Shown in pieces: positions 55,555 to 64,000 of a stretch of 64,000 nucleotides of DNA. Numbering within the stretch: the stretch's first letter is position 1; every line of letters starts with the position of its first letter. The translations under genes and the position numbers were made by a program. This DNA comes from DATBLE01 sp963764565. GTDB lineage: Bacteria > Actinomycetota > Thermoleophilia > Gaiellales > Gaiellaceae. The DNA lies in NCBI GenBank assembly GCA_963764565.1, contig CAVXTD010000008.1, positions 62,001 through 126,000 on the forward strand, in the 5' to 3' direction. Below the pieces are notes generated by a model, which was not told the DNA's origin, did no database searches, and was given only the letters and a program-made list of their open reading frames with translations.

Positions 55555-56477
55555 GCTGCGGCGATTGCCTCCTCGACCTGCTCCAACGAGCTCAGGTCGT
55601 TCACGGAGATCGCCTTCACACTCCGGTCGATCCGCTTGACGAGGCCTGAGAGCACGTTGCCCGGCCCGACCTCGACGAACGTGCGCGCTCCTTCCTTGAC
55701 GAGCTCCGATGCAGCCTGCGTAAAGCGGACGGGTGCGGTGAGCTGGTCGACGAGCAGCGCGCCCATGCGCTGAGCCTCTTCGAAGCGGGCTGTGACCGTG
55801 GACATGAACGCCGCCTGAGGCTCGGCGAACTTGACCGCGTCGATCGCGGGCCGAAGGCGTTCGGCCGCCCGCGCGACGAGCGGGGAATGAAACGCTCCAG
55901 AGACCTTTAGCTTGACGGTGCGACGCGCGCCCTGCTCCTCCGCCTGGGCGCAGCACGTGTCGACCGCACCGTGCTCGCCGGAGACGACGATCTGTCCCGG
56001 GCAGTTGTAGTTGGCGGGCCACACGCCGAGGATGTGACGGCAGAGGTGCTCGACGACCTCGTCGGCGAGGCCGAGGATCGCCGCCATCGAGCCTGGCCGC
56101 TCTTTCGCCGCATCCGCCATCGCCAGCCCCCGCTCGCGGACGAGCGCGATCGTCTCCTCGACCCCGAGCGACTCGGCTGCCGCAAGCGCGGCGAACTCTC
56201 CGACCGAATGGCCGATCACGTAGTCGGGTTCGAGACCGCGGGCCCGCAGGGCCGCGAGGACGGCAAGGCTGGTCGCCACCAAAGCCGGCTGCTGCACCTC
56301 GGTCTCGACGATCTCCTCCAGCGGCGTGTCGAAGCAGAGCCGCCTCAGGTCGAGCCCGCAGGCCACGCTGCCGCGGTCGAAGACCGCCATTGCCTCGGGC
56401 ACAGCCTCGGCGATCTCCCGACCCATCCCCCGGCCGAGCGAGCCCTGGCCGGGGAAGCAGAACGCAATCTTGCTCAT
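55551..56477 (-). CDS. fabD: Malonyl-CoA:ACP transacylase
   Basis: ATG at 56477 overlaps the fabH stop. 308 residues: AFCFPGQGSLGRGMG, nucleophile Ser in VIGHSVGEFAALAA, Arg in LVRERGLAM and His in VSGAFHSPLV. Loads malonyl groups on ACP. Frame intact. Confidence 0.95.
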   Translation of the reverse strand: MSKIAFCFPGQGSLGRGMGREIAEAVPEAMAVFDRGSVACGLDLRRLCFDTPLEEIVETEVQQPALVATSLAVLAALRARGLEPDYVIGHSVGEFAALAAAESLGVEETIALVRERGLAMADAAKERPGSMAAILGLADEVVEHLCRHILGVWPANYNCPGQIVVSGEHGAVDTCCAQAEEQGARRTVKLKVSGAFHSPLVARAAERLRPAIDAVKFAEPQAAFMSTVTARFEEAQRMGALLVDQLTAPVRFTQAASELVKEGARTFVEVGPGNVLSGLVKRIDRSVKAISVNDLSSLEQVEEAIAAA

Positions 56478-57481
56478 TTCGCCTCCGTCCATCGCAACAC
56501 CGTCGAACCCCACGTTAGCCCCGCTCCCATCCCGGTCATCAGCACGGTGTCCCCGCCGCGGACACGACCATCCGCAAGCGCTTCTGCCAGCGCAAGCGGA
56601 ATGGACGCCGATGACGTATTGGCATATCGATCGACGTTCACGACCACGCGGTCCTCCGGGATTCCGAGCTTTGCGACCGCATAATCGATGATTCTGACGT
56701 TTGCCTGGTGGGGAACGTAGAGATCGACGTCCTCGACCGACAAACCGCACTTCTTCAGCACCTTCGTTGCCGAGCTGACGAGCACCCTGGTCGCGAACTT
56801 GAAAACCTGGCGACCGTTCATCCGTACATAGTGGTCTCCGCGGGCGACGGTCTCCGCAGTCGTGGGCATTCGCGAGCCGCCGGCGGGGAGATGAAGGTCG
56901 GGGCCACCGGAGCCGTCGGCGCCCAACTCGAAGGCAAGGAATCCACCCTCGCTCACCGGCTCGACCACCGCCGCGCCGGCGCCGTCGCCGAACAAGACGC
57001 AGGTTGTTCGGTCATCGAAGTTCATCAGCTTCGAGAGCACGTCGGCTCCGATCACGAGCGCGTGCCGGCTGAGCCCACTCGCGACGAGCCCGTACGCTTG
57101 CGCGAGTCCGTACATGAACCCGGTGCAACCGGCCGAAAGGTCATAGGCGCCGGCTGCGCTGGCGCCCAGTCGGTCGGCGATGATCGCAGCGGTGGACGGG
57201 AACATCATGTCGGGAGTGACCGTCGCGACAATGAGAAGGTCCACATCCCGCGCCTTGATTCCGGCGTCTTCGAGCGCTGCACGCGCAGCAGGCAGCGCGA
57301 TGTCTGACAGCGCCTCGTCGTCGCCGGCAAAGCGCCGTTCCCGGATACCGGTCCGGGTGCGGATCCACTCGTCGGAGGTATCGGCGAGCTGCGCCAGCTC
57401 GTCGTTCGTCACGATCCTCTCGGGCACATGTGCGCCGAGCCCGGTGATCGAGACGGCGGCGCCGACAGCCTTGCCGATCAT
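56474..57481 (-). CDS. fabH: Beta-ketoacyl-ACP synthase III
   Basis: ATG at 57481 overlaps the fabZ stop. 335 residues: ITGLGAHVPERIVTNDEL, TRTGIRERRFA, active Cys in DLSAGCTGFMYGLAQ, His in VPHQANVRIIDY and Asn in DRYANTSSASIPLAL. Starts fatty-acid chains by condensing an acyl-CoA with malonyl-ACP. Frame intact. Confidence 0.95.
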   Translation of the reverse strand: MIGKAVGAAVSITGLGAHVPERIVTNDELAQLADTSDEWIRTRTGIRERRFAGDDEALSDIALPAARAALEDAGIKARDVDLLIVATVTPDMMFPSTAAIIADRLGASAAGAYDLSAGCTGFMYGLAQAYGLVASGLSRHALVIGADVLSKLMNFDDRTTCVLFGDGAGAAVVEPVSEGGFLAFELGADGSGGPDLHLPAGGSRMPTTAETVARGDHYVRMNGRQVFKFATRVLVSSATKVLKKCGLSVEDVDLYVPHQANVRIIDYAVAKLGIPEDRVVVNVDRYANTSSASIPLALAEALADGRVRGGDTVLMTGMGAGLTWGSTVLRWTEAK

Positions 57482-57921
57482 GCGTCCGCCGTCGCGAAGG
57501 TGAGCGTCCCCCGCACGGCGAGCTCCTCGCCGACCCGAGCCGTTGCGCGACCGCGGCCGACCGGTCCCCGAGCAGTCTCGATCTCGCAGACGAGGGTCAG
57601 CTCGTCTCCCGGCTCGACGATCCGCTTGAAGCGAAGGTCGTCGATGCCGGCGAACAGCGCGAGCTTGCCGCGGTTCCGATCGAGCGAGAGGGCGGCGATC
57701 GCTCCTGCCTGCGCAAGCGCCTCGACCATGATCACGCCGGGCATGATCGGCCGTCCCGGAAAGTGGCCCGGGAAGAACCACTCGTCGCCGCGTACCTGCT
57801 TGCGTGCGACCACCCGCACACCGGGTTCCAGCTCGAGCACCTCGTCGAGGAAGAGAAACGGTTCGCGATGCGGGATGATCGTCTCGATCAGCTCCCGCCC
57901 GAAAGGCGCGACCGGCGTCAC
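57478..57921 (-). CDS. fabZ: 3-hydroxyacyl-ACP dehydratase
   Basis: GTG at 57921; 147 residues with the hot-dog signature FFPGHFPGRPIMPGVIMVEA, active His in the first FPGHFPG and Glu in VEALAQ. First gene of fabZ-fabH-fabD-fabG-fabF, every junction a 4-base overlap. Dehydrates 3-hydroxyacyl-ACP. Frame intact. Confidence 0.93.
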   Translation of the reverse strand: MTPVAPFGRELIETIIPHREPFLFLDEVLELEPGVRVVARKQVRGDEWFFPGHFPGRPIMPGVIMVEALAQAGAIAALSLDRNRGKLALFAGIDDLRFKRIVEPGDELTLVCEIETARGPVGRGRATARVGEELAVRGTLTFATADA

Positions 57922-58001
57922 ACCGATGCCGGCCGGCCGGAGCTCGACCTTAGGCGGCGGCTTGTGCGCAGCGGTCGCATCTCCGGCAGTCTAGTCCGCC
58001 G

Positions 58002-59930
58002 CTACCGGCTGATCGCGAACGCGATCGCATGCCGCGTCAGGCCGAACGGGCCCTTGACGAGCACTACCGCCTCGTAGGAGCCGCTCGCCGCCGGGCCGGC
58101 GGCGGTCGTGCCGTCCCAGGCGACCTGCGACGTGCCGGCGGGGAGGGGGCCTGCCGACACGGTGGCGACCACCGTGCCTGCCTGCTCGATCTGCACGGTG
58201 ACGTCCGCGGCGACCGCAAGCGTGAACCCGATCCCGAGCGTATCGTCCGATCCGTCGCCGTTCGGCGTCAGGAGCAGCGTGGTCAGAGAGAGCGCGGAGA
58301 GCGTCCGGTCGATCGAGAACGGCGCCTCCAGCCGTCCGGTTCTCCCGTCCTCGCCGGTGACAGTCACGGCGAGCCGGTAGGCGCCGTCGGCAAGGCCTGC
58401 TCCCGCATACGGGAACGACTGCCTGCGCGCACCCTGAAGCTGACCCGCGAAGAGCGTGGCGACGACCGCGCCTGCCGCGTCTGCGACGGTCACCGTCACC
58501 GAGCTCCGAGCTGCAAGCGTGTACGAGACCGTCGTCGCGTCGGCGATCCCGTCGCCGTCCGGCGAGATCACGGCCGGGTCGAGGCTGAGCCCGACCAGAA
58601 TCGGCACGGGCGCTGCGGGTGGCGCGGGCGGCGCGGGCGGCGCGGGCGGAGGTGCCGCCGCCGAGCCGATCGTCCCCTCCGCCGGCCTCGTGTCGGGACC
58701 TCCCTCGATTGTCCACGTGTAACGGCCAGACGCCGCTCCAGCCGACTTCCACGTCCAGGCGATGGCCGTTCCCCTGCCGCTCCCGCGCGCCACCGTGGTG
58801 CCTGCCGCGCTTCTGATCGTCACCGCCCACGGCCCGGCGGCGGAGAGCCTCCCGCTGAAGCGAACCGCCCCGCCGAGACGGCCTTGCACGGTCGGCTCGT
58901 AGAGCTTCGGCAGGCCGATCGCGGCCGCCTCGCGCGCCAGGTCCGGAAGCCTGCCGTAGAGTGCGCCGCCCGGACAGCTCGTGAAGCCCGTGTCGCGGTG
59001 CCCCGAGATCGCGCGCAGGAGCACCGGCGTTCCCCGCGGGTATTTGGAGTTTCCGCCGGACGTCCAGGTCACGAACCCGAGCGGATCGACATGCGCAACG
59101 TCGAGCCGCCAGGCGAGGAGCGACGCGAGGGCCGCCTCCGCCGCGGGGGTGATCGTCGTCGAGGCGTAGTTCCCGATCACCGCGACCCCGACCGAACCGG
59201 TGTTGAAACCCTCGGCGTGCGCGCCGATCACATTGCGATCGGCCCCGCCGTAGCGGCCCTCGAAGATCTGCCCGTACTTGTCGACCAGAAAGTTGTAGCC
59301 GATGTCGTTCCAGCCGTTGCCGCGCACGTGGTACAGCTCGATCGCCCTGACGATCGCCGCCGAGGCGGCAGGCGAGTAGCTGCTCGAGCCGGCCGTGTGA
59401 TGGACGACCGCGAAGTGAACTGCGCTCGCGTAGCGCGGAGCCTTCCGGCGGATCGCCTCGTCGGCCTTCCACGACGGCCGCGCCACAATCCGCGGCGACC
59501 CCACCATCGCGGTGGCTCGCAGCACCGAACGGCCGACCGGACTCCAGACGAACCAGGCCCGGAGCCGGCGAACGTCGCCGACGACCCGATAGTCGATCCG
59601 ATCCGAGGAACCGACCCAGTAGGGGCTCCCGAGCCTCCACCCGCGCCGCAGCCGGGCCTCGGCAGCTCCGGGGTCCGGGCGGTCCTCCTCCTCCGGAGCG
59701 GCCGGCTGCCACGAGGTCCAGCGGCCGGCGAGGTCCCGCGTCCGGAAGAGCACCCGGCCCGAGCCTTGCCAGTGCAACCCGACCAGGTCGAAGCGAGAGG
59801 GCGCCTCCACACCCGCAGTCGTCCGCGCCGCGCCGAGCGGAAGCTCCCGCGAGACGATCGTCGCGCCACCCGCCCACGCAGTGGCAGGAAGGGCGAGCAG
59901 GAAAAGCGTGGCGGCAACGACGATTCTCAT
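58002..59930 (-). CDS. Secreted N-acetylmuramoyl-L-alanine amidase (PGRP type) with FlgD/Ig-like repeats
   Basis: ATG at 59930; 642 residues with a signal peptide (about 1-20). The amidase_2/PGRP domain (about 150-330) has FAVVHHTAGSSSYSP, GWNDIGYNFLVDKYGQIFEG and SGHRDTGFTSCPGGALYGRL (zinc His, His and Cys). An Ala/Pro linker (PPPAPPAPPAPPAAP, about 445-460) leads to two FlgD-like Ig modules (ISPDGDGIADATTVSYTL, LTPNGDGSDDTLGIGFTL). Likely cleaves the peptide from muramic acid at the cell surface. Divergent from NfeD with 74 bases between. Frame intact. Confidence 0.92.
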   Translation of the reverse strand: MRIVVAATLFLLALPATAWAGGATIVSRELPLGAARTTAGVEAPSRFDLVGLHWQGSGRVLFRTRDLAGRWTSWQPAAPEEEDRPDPGAAEARLRRGWRLGSPYWVGSSDRIDYRVVGDVRRLRAWFVWSPVGRSVLRATAMVGSPRIVARPSWKADEAIRRKAPRYASAVHFAVVHHTAGSSSYSPAASAAIVRAIELYHVRGNGWNDIGYNFLVDKYGQIFEGRYGGADRNVIGAHAEGFNTGSVGVAVIGNYASTTITPAAEAALASLLAWRLDVAHVDPLGFVTWTSGGNSKYPRGTPVLLRAISGHRDTGFTSCPGGALYGRLPDLAREAAAIGLPKLYEPTVQGRLGGAVRFSGRLSAAGPWAVTIRSAAGTTVARGSGRGTAIAWTWKSAGAASGRYTWTIEGGPDTRPAEGTIGSAAAPPPAPPAPPAPPAAPVPILVGLSLDPAVISPDGDGIADATTVSYTLAARSSVTVTVADAAGAVVATLFAGQLQGARRQSFPYAGAGLADGAYRLAVTVTGEDGRTGRLEAPFSIDRTLSALSLTTLLLTPNGDGSDDTLGIGFTLAVAADVTVQIEQAGTVVATVSAGPLPAGTSQVAWDGTTAAGPAASGSYEAVVLVKGPFGLTRHAIAFAISR

Positions 59931-60004
59931 CCCGGCGGAGGTCTTCGAGCAGTGTGCCCGCCTCGTGAGGCGGAAAGCACTGCCTTGATAGAATCCTTAC
60001 GGCT

Positions 60005-61312
60005 GTGAGAGCGGCTTTCCTGCGGGCACTTCTCGCCTCGCTGGCCGTGATCGCGGCCGTCCTGCTCGGCGGCGGTTCGGCGCAGGCTGCGGCTCCGAAA
60101 GTACTGGCCCTCGTTCTCGAGAACGACATCAACCCTGTCACCGCGGGATACGTGACCCATCAGATCGACCGCGCGAACAAGGGCGGGTACGCAGCGGTGG
60201 CGATTGTGCTCGACACGCCGGGCGGCCTGTCGGAGTCGATGCGGCGGATCTACAAGAAGGAGCTGGCCTCGAAGATCCCGGTGATCGTGTACGTGTCCCC
60301 CGACGGCGCACGGGCTGCCTCGGCCGGCGTCTGGATCGGTCAGGCGGCGGACGTGCTCGCGATGGCGCCGCAGACCAACATCGGCTCGTCGACGCCGATC
60401 GACGTCGGCGGCGGCAACATCCAGAGCGACCTGCGGCGAAAGGTCATCAACGACGCGGCCGCTTCGCTACAGGTGCTTGCGAAAACCCACGGCCGGAACG
60501 CCGCCTGGGCCGCGGACGCGGTGCGTAAGGCGTCGAATCTCCCTGCGTACGAGGCGCTCCGCCAGAACGTGATCGACTTCGTCGCGCCGACGCTGCCGGC
60601 GCTCCTGACCAAGATCGACGGCTACAAGACCGTGCCGAAGGGGTTCGTCCTGCACACGGCCGGCGCCGAGATCACCACGGTGCACATGTCGATCTGGCAG
60701 CGCATCCTCGACACGCTGATCGACCCGAACCTGATCGCGCTGATGCTGTCGCTCGGCGTACTCGGAATCGTCGTCGAGCTCTGGCATCCAGGGCTCATCT
60801 TCCCGGCCACGTTCGGGATCCTCGCTCTGGCGATCGCCTTCTTCGGGCTCGACGTCCTGCCGATCAACTGGGCAGGCCTGGTGCTGATCGGTGCGGCGTT
60901 CGCGTTCTGGATCACCGAGCTGTTCTTTGCGTTCAGCCACGGCGCGCTCACGCTCGCGGGCGCAGCCTGCTTCGTCTTCGGCTCGTTGCTCCTGTTCGAG
61001 CCAGCAGGCTCGTCCTACCAGATCTCTTTGGCCGTCTCCCTGAGCGTCGCGGGGACATTTTCGCTCTTCTTCGCATTCGCGCTCGCAAAGATCGTCCAGA
61101 TCCGGAGGCGGCCGGCCGAGGTCGGCTCGCACACGCTGGTCGGAGCGCACGGCCAGGTGCGGCGCGAGGGGTTCGTCGCCGTGAACGGCGAGCTCTGGCA
61201 GGCTCACGACGAAGCCGGTGAGCCACTCGAGCTCGGAGACGAGGTCGAGGTGCTCGGCGTCGAAGGGCTGGCGCTCGTCGTCCGGCGGGTGGGGACGCCC
61301 GCGCACGTCTAG
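60005..61312 (+). CDS. Full-length NfeD (ClpP-class membrane serine protease)
   Basis: GTG at 60005; 435 residues. Signal peptide, then a ClpP/SppA-type protease domain (VLDTPGGLSESMRRIY, catalytic Ser in GARAASAGVWIGQAADVLAM), four to five membrane helices (about 240-375) and the OB-fold NfeD tail (GAHGQVRREGFVAVNGELWQ, VEVLGVEGLALVVRR). Such proteases act on slipin/SPFH proteins, encoded next. A TAGAAT at 59989-59994 might be its -10 box. Frame intact. Confidence 0.92.
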   Translation: MRAAFLRALLASLAVIAAVLLGGGSAQAAAPKVLALVLENDINPVTAGYVTHQIDRANKGGYAAVAIVLDTPGGLSESMRRIYKKELASKIPVIVYVSPDGARAASAGVWIGQAADVLAMAPQTNIGSSTPIDVGGGNIQSDLRRKVINDAAASLQVLAKTHGRNAAWAADAVRKASNLPAYEALRQNVIDFVAPTLPALLTKIDGYKTVPKGFVLHTAGAEITTVHMSIWQRILDTLIDPNLIALMLSLGVLGIVVELWHPGLIFPATFGILALAIAFFGLDVLPINWAGLVLIGAAFAFWITELFFAFSHGALTLAGAACFVFGSLLLFEPAGSSYQISLAVSLSVAGTFSLFFAFALAKIVQIRRRPAEVGSHTLVGAHGQVRREGFVAVNGELWQAHDEAGEPLELGDEVEVLGVEGLALVVRRVGTPAHV

Positions 61313-61353
61313 GACTAGGATCGAACCAACCCGCCCGGAAGGAGACCCGCACC

Positions 61354-62242
61354 GTGACCGCAGCCGTCATCGTCGTCGTAGTCGTCGCAATCATCCTGCT
61401 CCTCTTCCTGCTCTCGGCGGTCAAGGTCGCGCGAGAGTACGAGCGCGGAGTTGTCTTCCGGCTGGGCAGACTCCTCGACCCGCCGAAAGGACCCGGCCTG
61501 TTCCTGCTGATCCCGATCATCGACCGGATGGTCAAGGTCGACCTCCGCACGATCACCCTGAACGTGCCACCGCAGGAGGTGATCACGAAGGACAACGTGC
61601 CGGCGCGGGTGAACGCGGTCGCCTACTTCCGGATCGTCGATCCGAAAGCGGCGATCGTCCAGATCGAGAACTTCATGGTCGCCACCTCCCAGATCGCGCA
61701 GACCACTCTGCGGTCGGTGCTCGGCCAGCACCTGCTCGACGAGCTTCTCTCGGAGCGCGACAAGATCAACGCGATCCTCCAGTCGATCATCGACGAGTCG
61801 ACCGCACCGTGGGGGATCAAGGTCTCGATCGTCGAGGTCAAGGACGTCGAGATCCCGTCGGGGATGCAGCGCGCAATGGCACGGCAGGCCGAGGCCGAGC
61901 GCGAGCGCCGCGCGAAGGTGATCAACGCCGAAGGGCGAGTTCCAGGCATCTGAGCGCCTGAAGGACGCTGCGCTCGTGATCGAGGAGCATCCGATCGCGC
62001 TCCAGCTGCGCTACCTCCAGACGCTGCTCGAGCTCGGCTCTTCACAGGCGACGACGATCGTCTTCCCGGCGCCGATCGACCTGATCACACCGTTCCTGGA
62101 ACGCGCGAGGCCAGAAGCAGGACTGACGGGCGCGTTCCACGGGCTGCGCCCGGAGTCTACGACTGCGCGGCCCGCTCGCGGAACCGCTGGGCGGCGTCGA
62201 TCGCGGCGTCGAGGCTCAAGCCCTTGTCTTTCCCCTGCTTGA
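61354..62242 (+). CDS. Slipin (SPFH/stomatin-like) membrane protein
   Basis: GTG at 61354 with GGAAGGAG at 61337-61344. One N-terminal helix (VIVVVVVAIILLLFLLSAV), then the SPFH domain: VAREYERGVVFRLGRLLDPP, GLFLLIPIIDRMVKVDLRT, LRSVLGQHLLDELLSERDKI and RRAKVINAEG. One extra G near 61936 shifts the frame; corrected it goes on FQASERLKDAALVIEEHPIA. About 295 residues. The last about 28 residues overlap the convergent MerR-like gene and look unconserved, so the true end may be near 62160. NfeD partner. Confidence 0.9.
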
Positions 62243-62450
62243 TCAGCATCACCGTCTCGACCGCGGCCAGGTCGTACGTGCGCTGTTTCTTTCCCTTGGT
62301 CGGGATCTGGGCCTTGTTCGTCCAGTAGTCGAGCTGCATCTTCGAGATCCCCGCGATCTGGCAGACCTGGCCGAGATACAGCTCCACCTTGCCCAGGCGC
62401 TCGACAAGATCGACCGGTTCCAGGAAATCGACGTGCCCGCTGAACGCCAT
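62157..62450 (-). CDS. Small MerR-like helix-turn-helix protein
   Basis: ATG at 62450 is fixed by a good SD (AAAGGAT, 7 bases upstream); a longer frame to 62633 overlaps gyrA and is not credible. 97 residues: GKVELYLGQVCQIAGISKMQ, LDYWTNKAQIPTKGKKQRTY, DLAAVETVMLIKQGKDKGLS. A winged HTH of the MerR type without the long coiled dimer helix or an effector domain. It follows gyrA by 85 bases on the same strand. Target unknown. Frame intact. Confidence 0.85.
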   Translation of the reverse strand: MAFSGHVDFLEPVDLVERLGKVELYLGQVCQIAGISKMQLDYWTNKAQIPTKGKKQRTYDLAAVETVMLIKQGKDKGLSLDAAIDAAQRFRERAAQS

Positions 62451-62535
62451 GAGGACATCCTTTTCCGAGACGTTCGGACCCTCTGGAGCGTTTCTATCAC
62501 CCTCGCCCGCGCTTGTGAAGGCCGGGCCGGCGGCG

Positions 62536-64000
62536 TCAGCCGGTGGGCGGCGCGGGGGTCTCGGCCTCCGCAGGATCGTCGTCGTCACCGTTCGTGGATT
62601 CGACGACGGGAGCGATGCTCGAAACCGTCTCACCCTTACCGAGCCGCATCACGATCACACCCTGAGTTGCTCTGCCGAGCCGCTTGACTTCGTCGACGGC
62701 CATCTTGATCACCGTGCCGCCGGTGGAGATCAGCATCAGCTGGTAGCCGTCCCTGACGACGCGAGCGCCGGCGAGCTTGCCCTTCGCGCCGGTCAGCTGC
62801 ATCGTCTTCACGCCGAGGCCGCCGCGGCCCTTGCGGGGGTACTCGCGCACCGGCGTGCGCTTGCCGTACCCCTGCTCGGTGACGACGAGCAGGTCGTCGT
62901 CGTCACGGGCGGTCGCGATCTCGATTACCTCGTCGCCCTTGCGCAGACGCATCCCCTGGACGCCCGAGGTCGCCCGGCCCATCGGCCGGGCCTGGTCCTC
63001 GTGGAAGCGGATCGCCTGACCGCTGCGCGAGACCATGAGAATGTCGTCATCGCCGCTCGAGTGGCGGACGCCGACGAGCTCGTCCTTGTCGCGCAGGTTG
63101 ATCGCGATGATCCCGTCGGCCTTCAGCGGGGTGTTGTACTCGGCCAGCTTCGTCTTCTTGACCATCCCCTTCTTGGTCGCGAAGACGAGGTGCTCCGACT
63201 CGGCGAAGTTGCGCGTCTGGACGACTGCGCGGATCTGCTCGTCCTGCCGAAACGGAAGCAGGTTGACGATGGCGCGGCCCTTCGACTGGCGGGAGCCGAG
63301 CGGAAGCTCGTGCACCTTGAGCCGGTAGATCTTGCCCACCGAGGTGAAGAAGAGCAGGTAGTCGTGCGTGGAGGCGACGAACAGGTGCTCGATGTAGTCG
63401 TCTTCCTTCATGTCCATGCCCATCACCCCACGCCCGCCGCGGCGCTGCTCTCGATAGGCCGTGACGGGGAGGCGCTTGATGTAGCCCGAGCGCGTGATCG
63501 CGATCACCATGTCCTCCTCCGCGATCATGTCCTCGAGCTCCAGCTCGCCCTCGTCGGCGACGATCTCGGTGCGGCGCGGGTCGCCTTTGCCGTAGATCTG
63601 CTTGATCTCGAGCAGCTCCTCCTTGATCACGCCGTCGATCCGAGCCTCGTCGCCGAGCAGCTGCCTCAGCTCGGCGATCCGCTCCTGGAGGTCGGCGTAC
63701 TCGATCTCGACCTCCTTTCGCGCCAGACCGGTCAGGCGCGCGAGGCGGAGGTCGAGGATCGCCTGCGCCTGGATCTCGCTCAGCTCGAAGGACTTCATCA
63801 GCTCGTCGCGGGCGGCGTCGGTATCGGCCGCGCCGCGGATCAGCGCAATCACCGCGTCGAGGTTGTCGAGGGCGATCAGGTACCCCTTGAGGACGTGCGC
63901 GCGTTCCTCGGCTTTGCGCAGCTCGTACTTCGACCGGCGGGTGACGACCTGCCGCTGGAAGTCGAGGTAGTGCCGGATCAGCTCGACGAGCGACAGCGTC
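62536..64000 (-). CDS. gyrA: DNA gyrase subunit A, C-terminal part (5' end beyond window)
   Basis: The window holds about 488 C-terminal residues: coiled-coil region (LVELIRHYLDFQRQVVTRRS, ILDLRLARLTGLARKEVEIE), then the six-bladed beta-pinwheel with the GyrA box RRGGRGVMGM (consensus QRRGGKG, here QRRGGRG) and blade repeats such as GRATSGVQGMRL and GRATQGVIVMRL. It ends in an acidic tail (GDDDDPAEAETP). The GyrA box rather than a ParC-like pinwheel supports gyrase. The frame is intact up to 64000. Confidence 0.95.
   Translation of the reverse strand, partial: TLSLVELIRHYLDFQRQVVTRRSKYELRKAEERAHVLKGYLIALDNLDAVIALIRGAADTDAARDELMKSFELSEIQAQAILDLRLARLTGLARKEVEIEYADLQERIAELRQLLGDEARIDGVIKEELLEIKQIYGKGDPRRTEIVADEGELELEDMIAEEDMVIAITRSGYIKRLPVTAYREQRRGGRGVMGMDMKEDDYIEHLFVASTHDYLLFFTSVGKIYRLKVHELPLGSRQSKGRAIVNLLPFRQDEQIRAVVQTRNFAESEHLVFATKKGMVKKTKLAEYNTPLKADGIIAINLRDKDELVGVRHSSGDDDILMVSRSGQAIRFHEDQARPMGRATSGVQGMRLRKGDEVIEIATARDDDDLLVVTEQGYGKRTPVREYPRKGRGGLGVKTMQLTGAKGKLAGARVVRDGYQLMLISTGGTVIKMAVDEVKRLGRATQGVIVMRLGKGETVSSIAPVVESTNGDDDDPAEAETPAPPTG

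Overview
The window is 64 kb of very GC-rich, tightly packed bacterial DNA. GTG starts are frequent, many neighbouring genes overlap by 4 bases (ATGA or GTGA), and the gene set includes a BTAD/SARP regulator, eukaryote-type Ser/Thr kinases, a polyprenol-P-mannose-synthase-like enzyme, LigD and FHA proteins. This points to an actinobacterium. Gene content and style suggest the class Thermoleophilia (Gaiella-like), but that is an inference without a database search. Many otherwise conserved genes carry single-base frame breaks, often in compensating pairs. I read these mainly as consensus errors of the assembly and annotate the genes through them, stating each break.

Layout. (1) 1-8893: three tandem modules, each a membrane Ser/Thr kinase with an extracytoplasmic beta-propeller plus a periplasmic-binding-protein-type sensor. 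The sensor is fused to the kinase in module 1 and is a separate, translationally coupled protein in modules 2 and 3 (a lipoprotein in both). (2) 8894-11234: a convergent AfsR/SARP-like BTAD regulator. Its divergent promoter region carries 11-bp direct repeats like a SARP box and faces a gene for a secreted three-repeat protein. Together these resemble an AfsK/AfsR-type circuit with solute-binding sensors, the most novel system here. (3) 11235-11634: an integrase remnant, a palindromic repeat and tRNA-Lys(CTT). (4) 11658-21568: cell-surface sugar genes: a UDP-GlcNAc 2-epimerase, 6-dehydrogenase, oxidoreductase and hexapeptide acetyltransferase set, then rmlB and rmlACD for dTDP-rhamnose, with a secreted subtilase and SpoIID-like protein between. 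(5) 21729-32020: FHA protein, MMPL transporter, lipoprotein, M23 endopeptidase, split TSUP transporter, trehalose phosphatase, Nudix, GNAT, Ca/H-type antiporter and PLP decarboxylase. (6) 32020-41128: an inverted-repeat element, PolX, glycosyltransferase, thioredoxin, an orphan ABC permease, ThiL/ThiD, an MrfA-like helicase and a secreted protein with regularly paired cysteines. (7) 41131-45912: KdpD/KdpE-like two-component system, KimA-like K+ transporter and Usp protein. (8) 45916-53453: Nif3, LigD, AccA/AccD, arginase-like protein, double GNAT and HAD. (9) 53564-57921: fabZ-fabH-fabD-fabG-fabF without acpP. (10) 58002-64000: a PGRP amidase, NfeD and slipin, a MerR-like protein and the 3' part of gyrA.

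Several palindromic or hairpin repeat families lie between these genes, and one lies inside wecB. They include a 64-bp repeat that carries both a hairpin and the Shine-Dalgarno of the next gene. There is no CRISPR array, complete mobile element or prophage.
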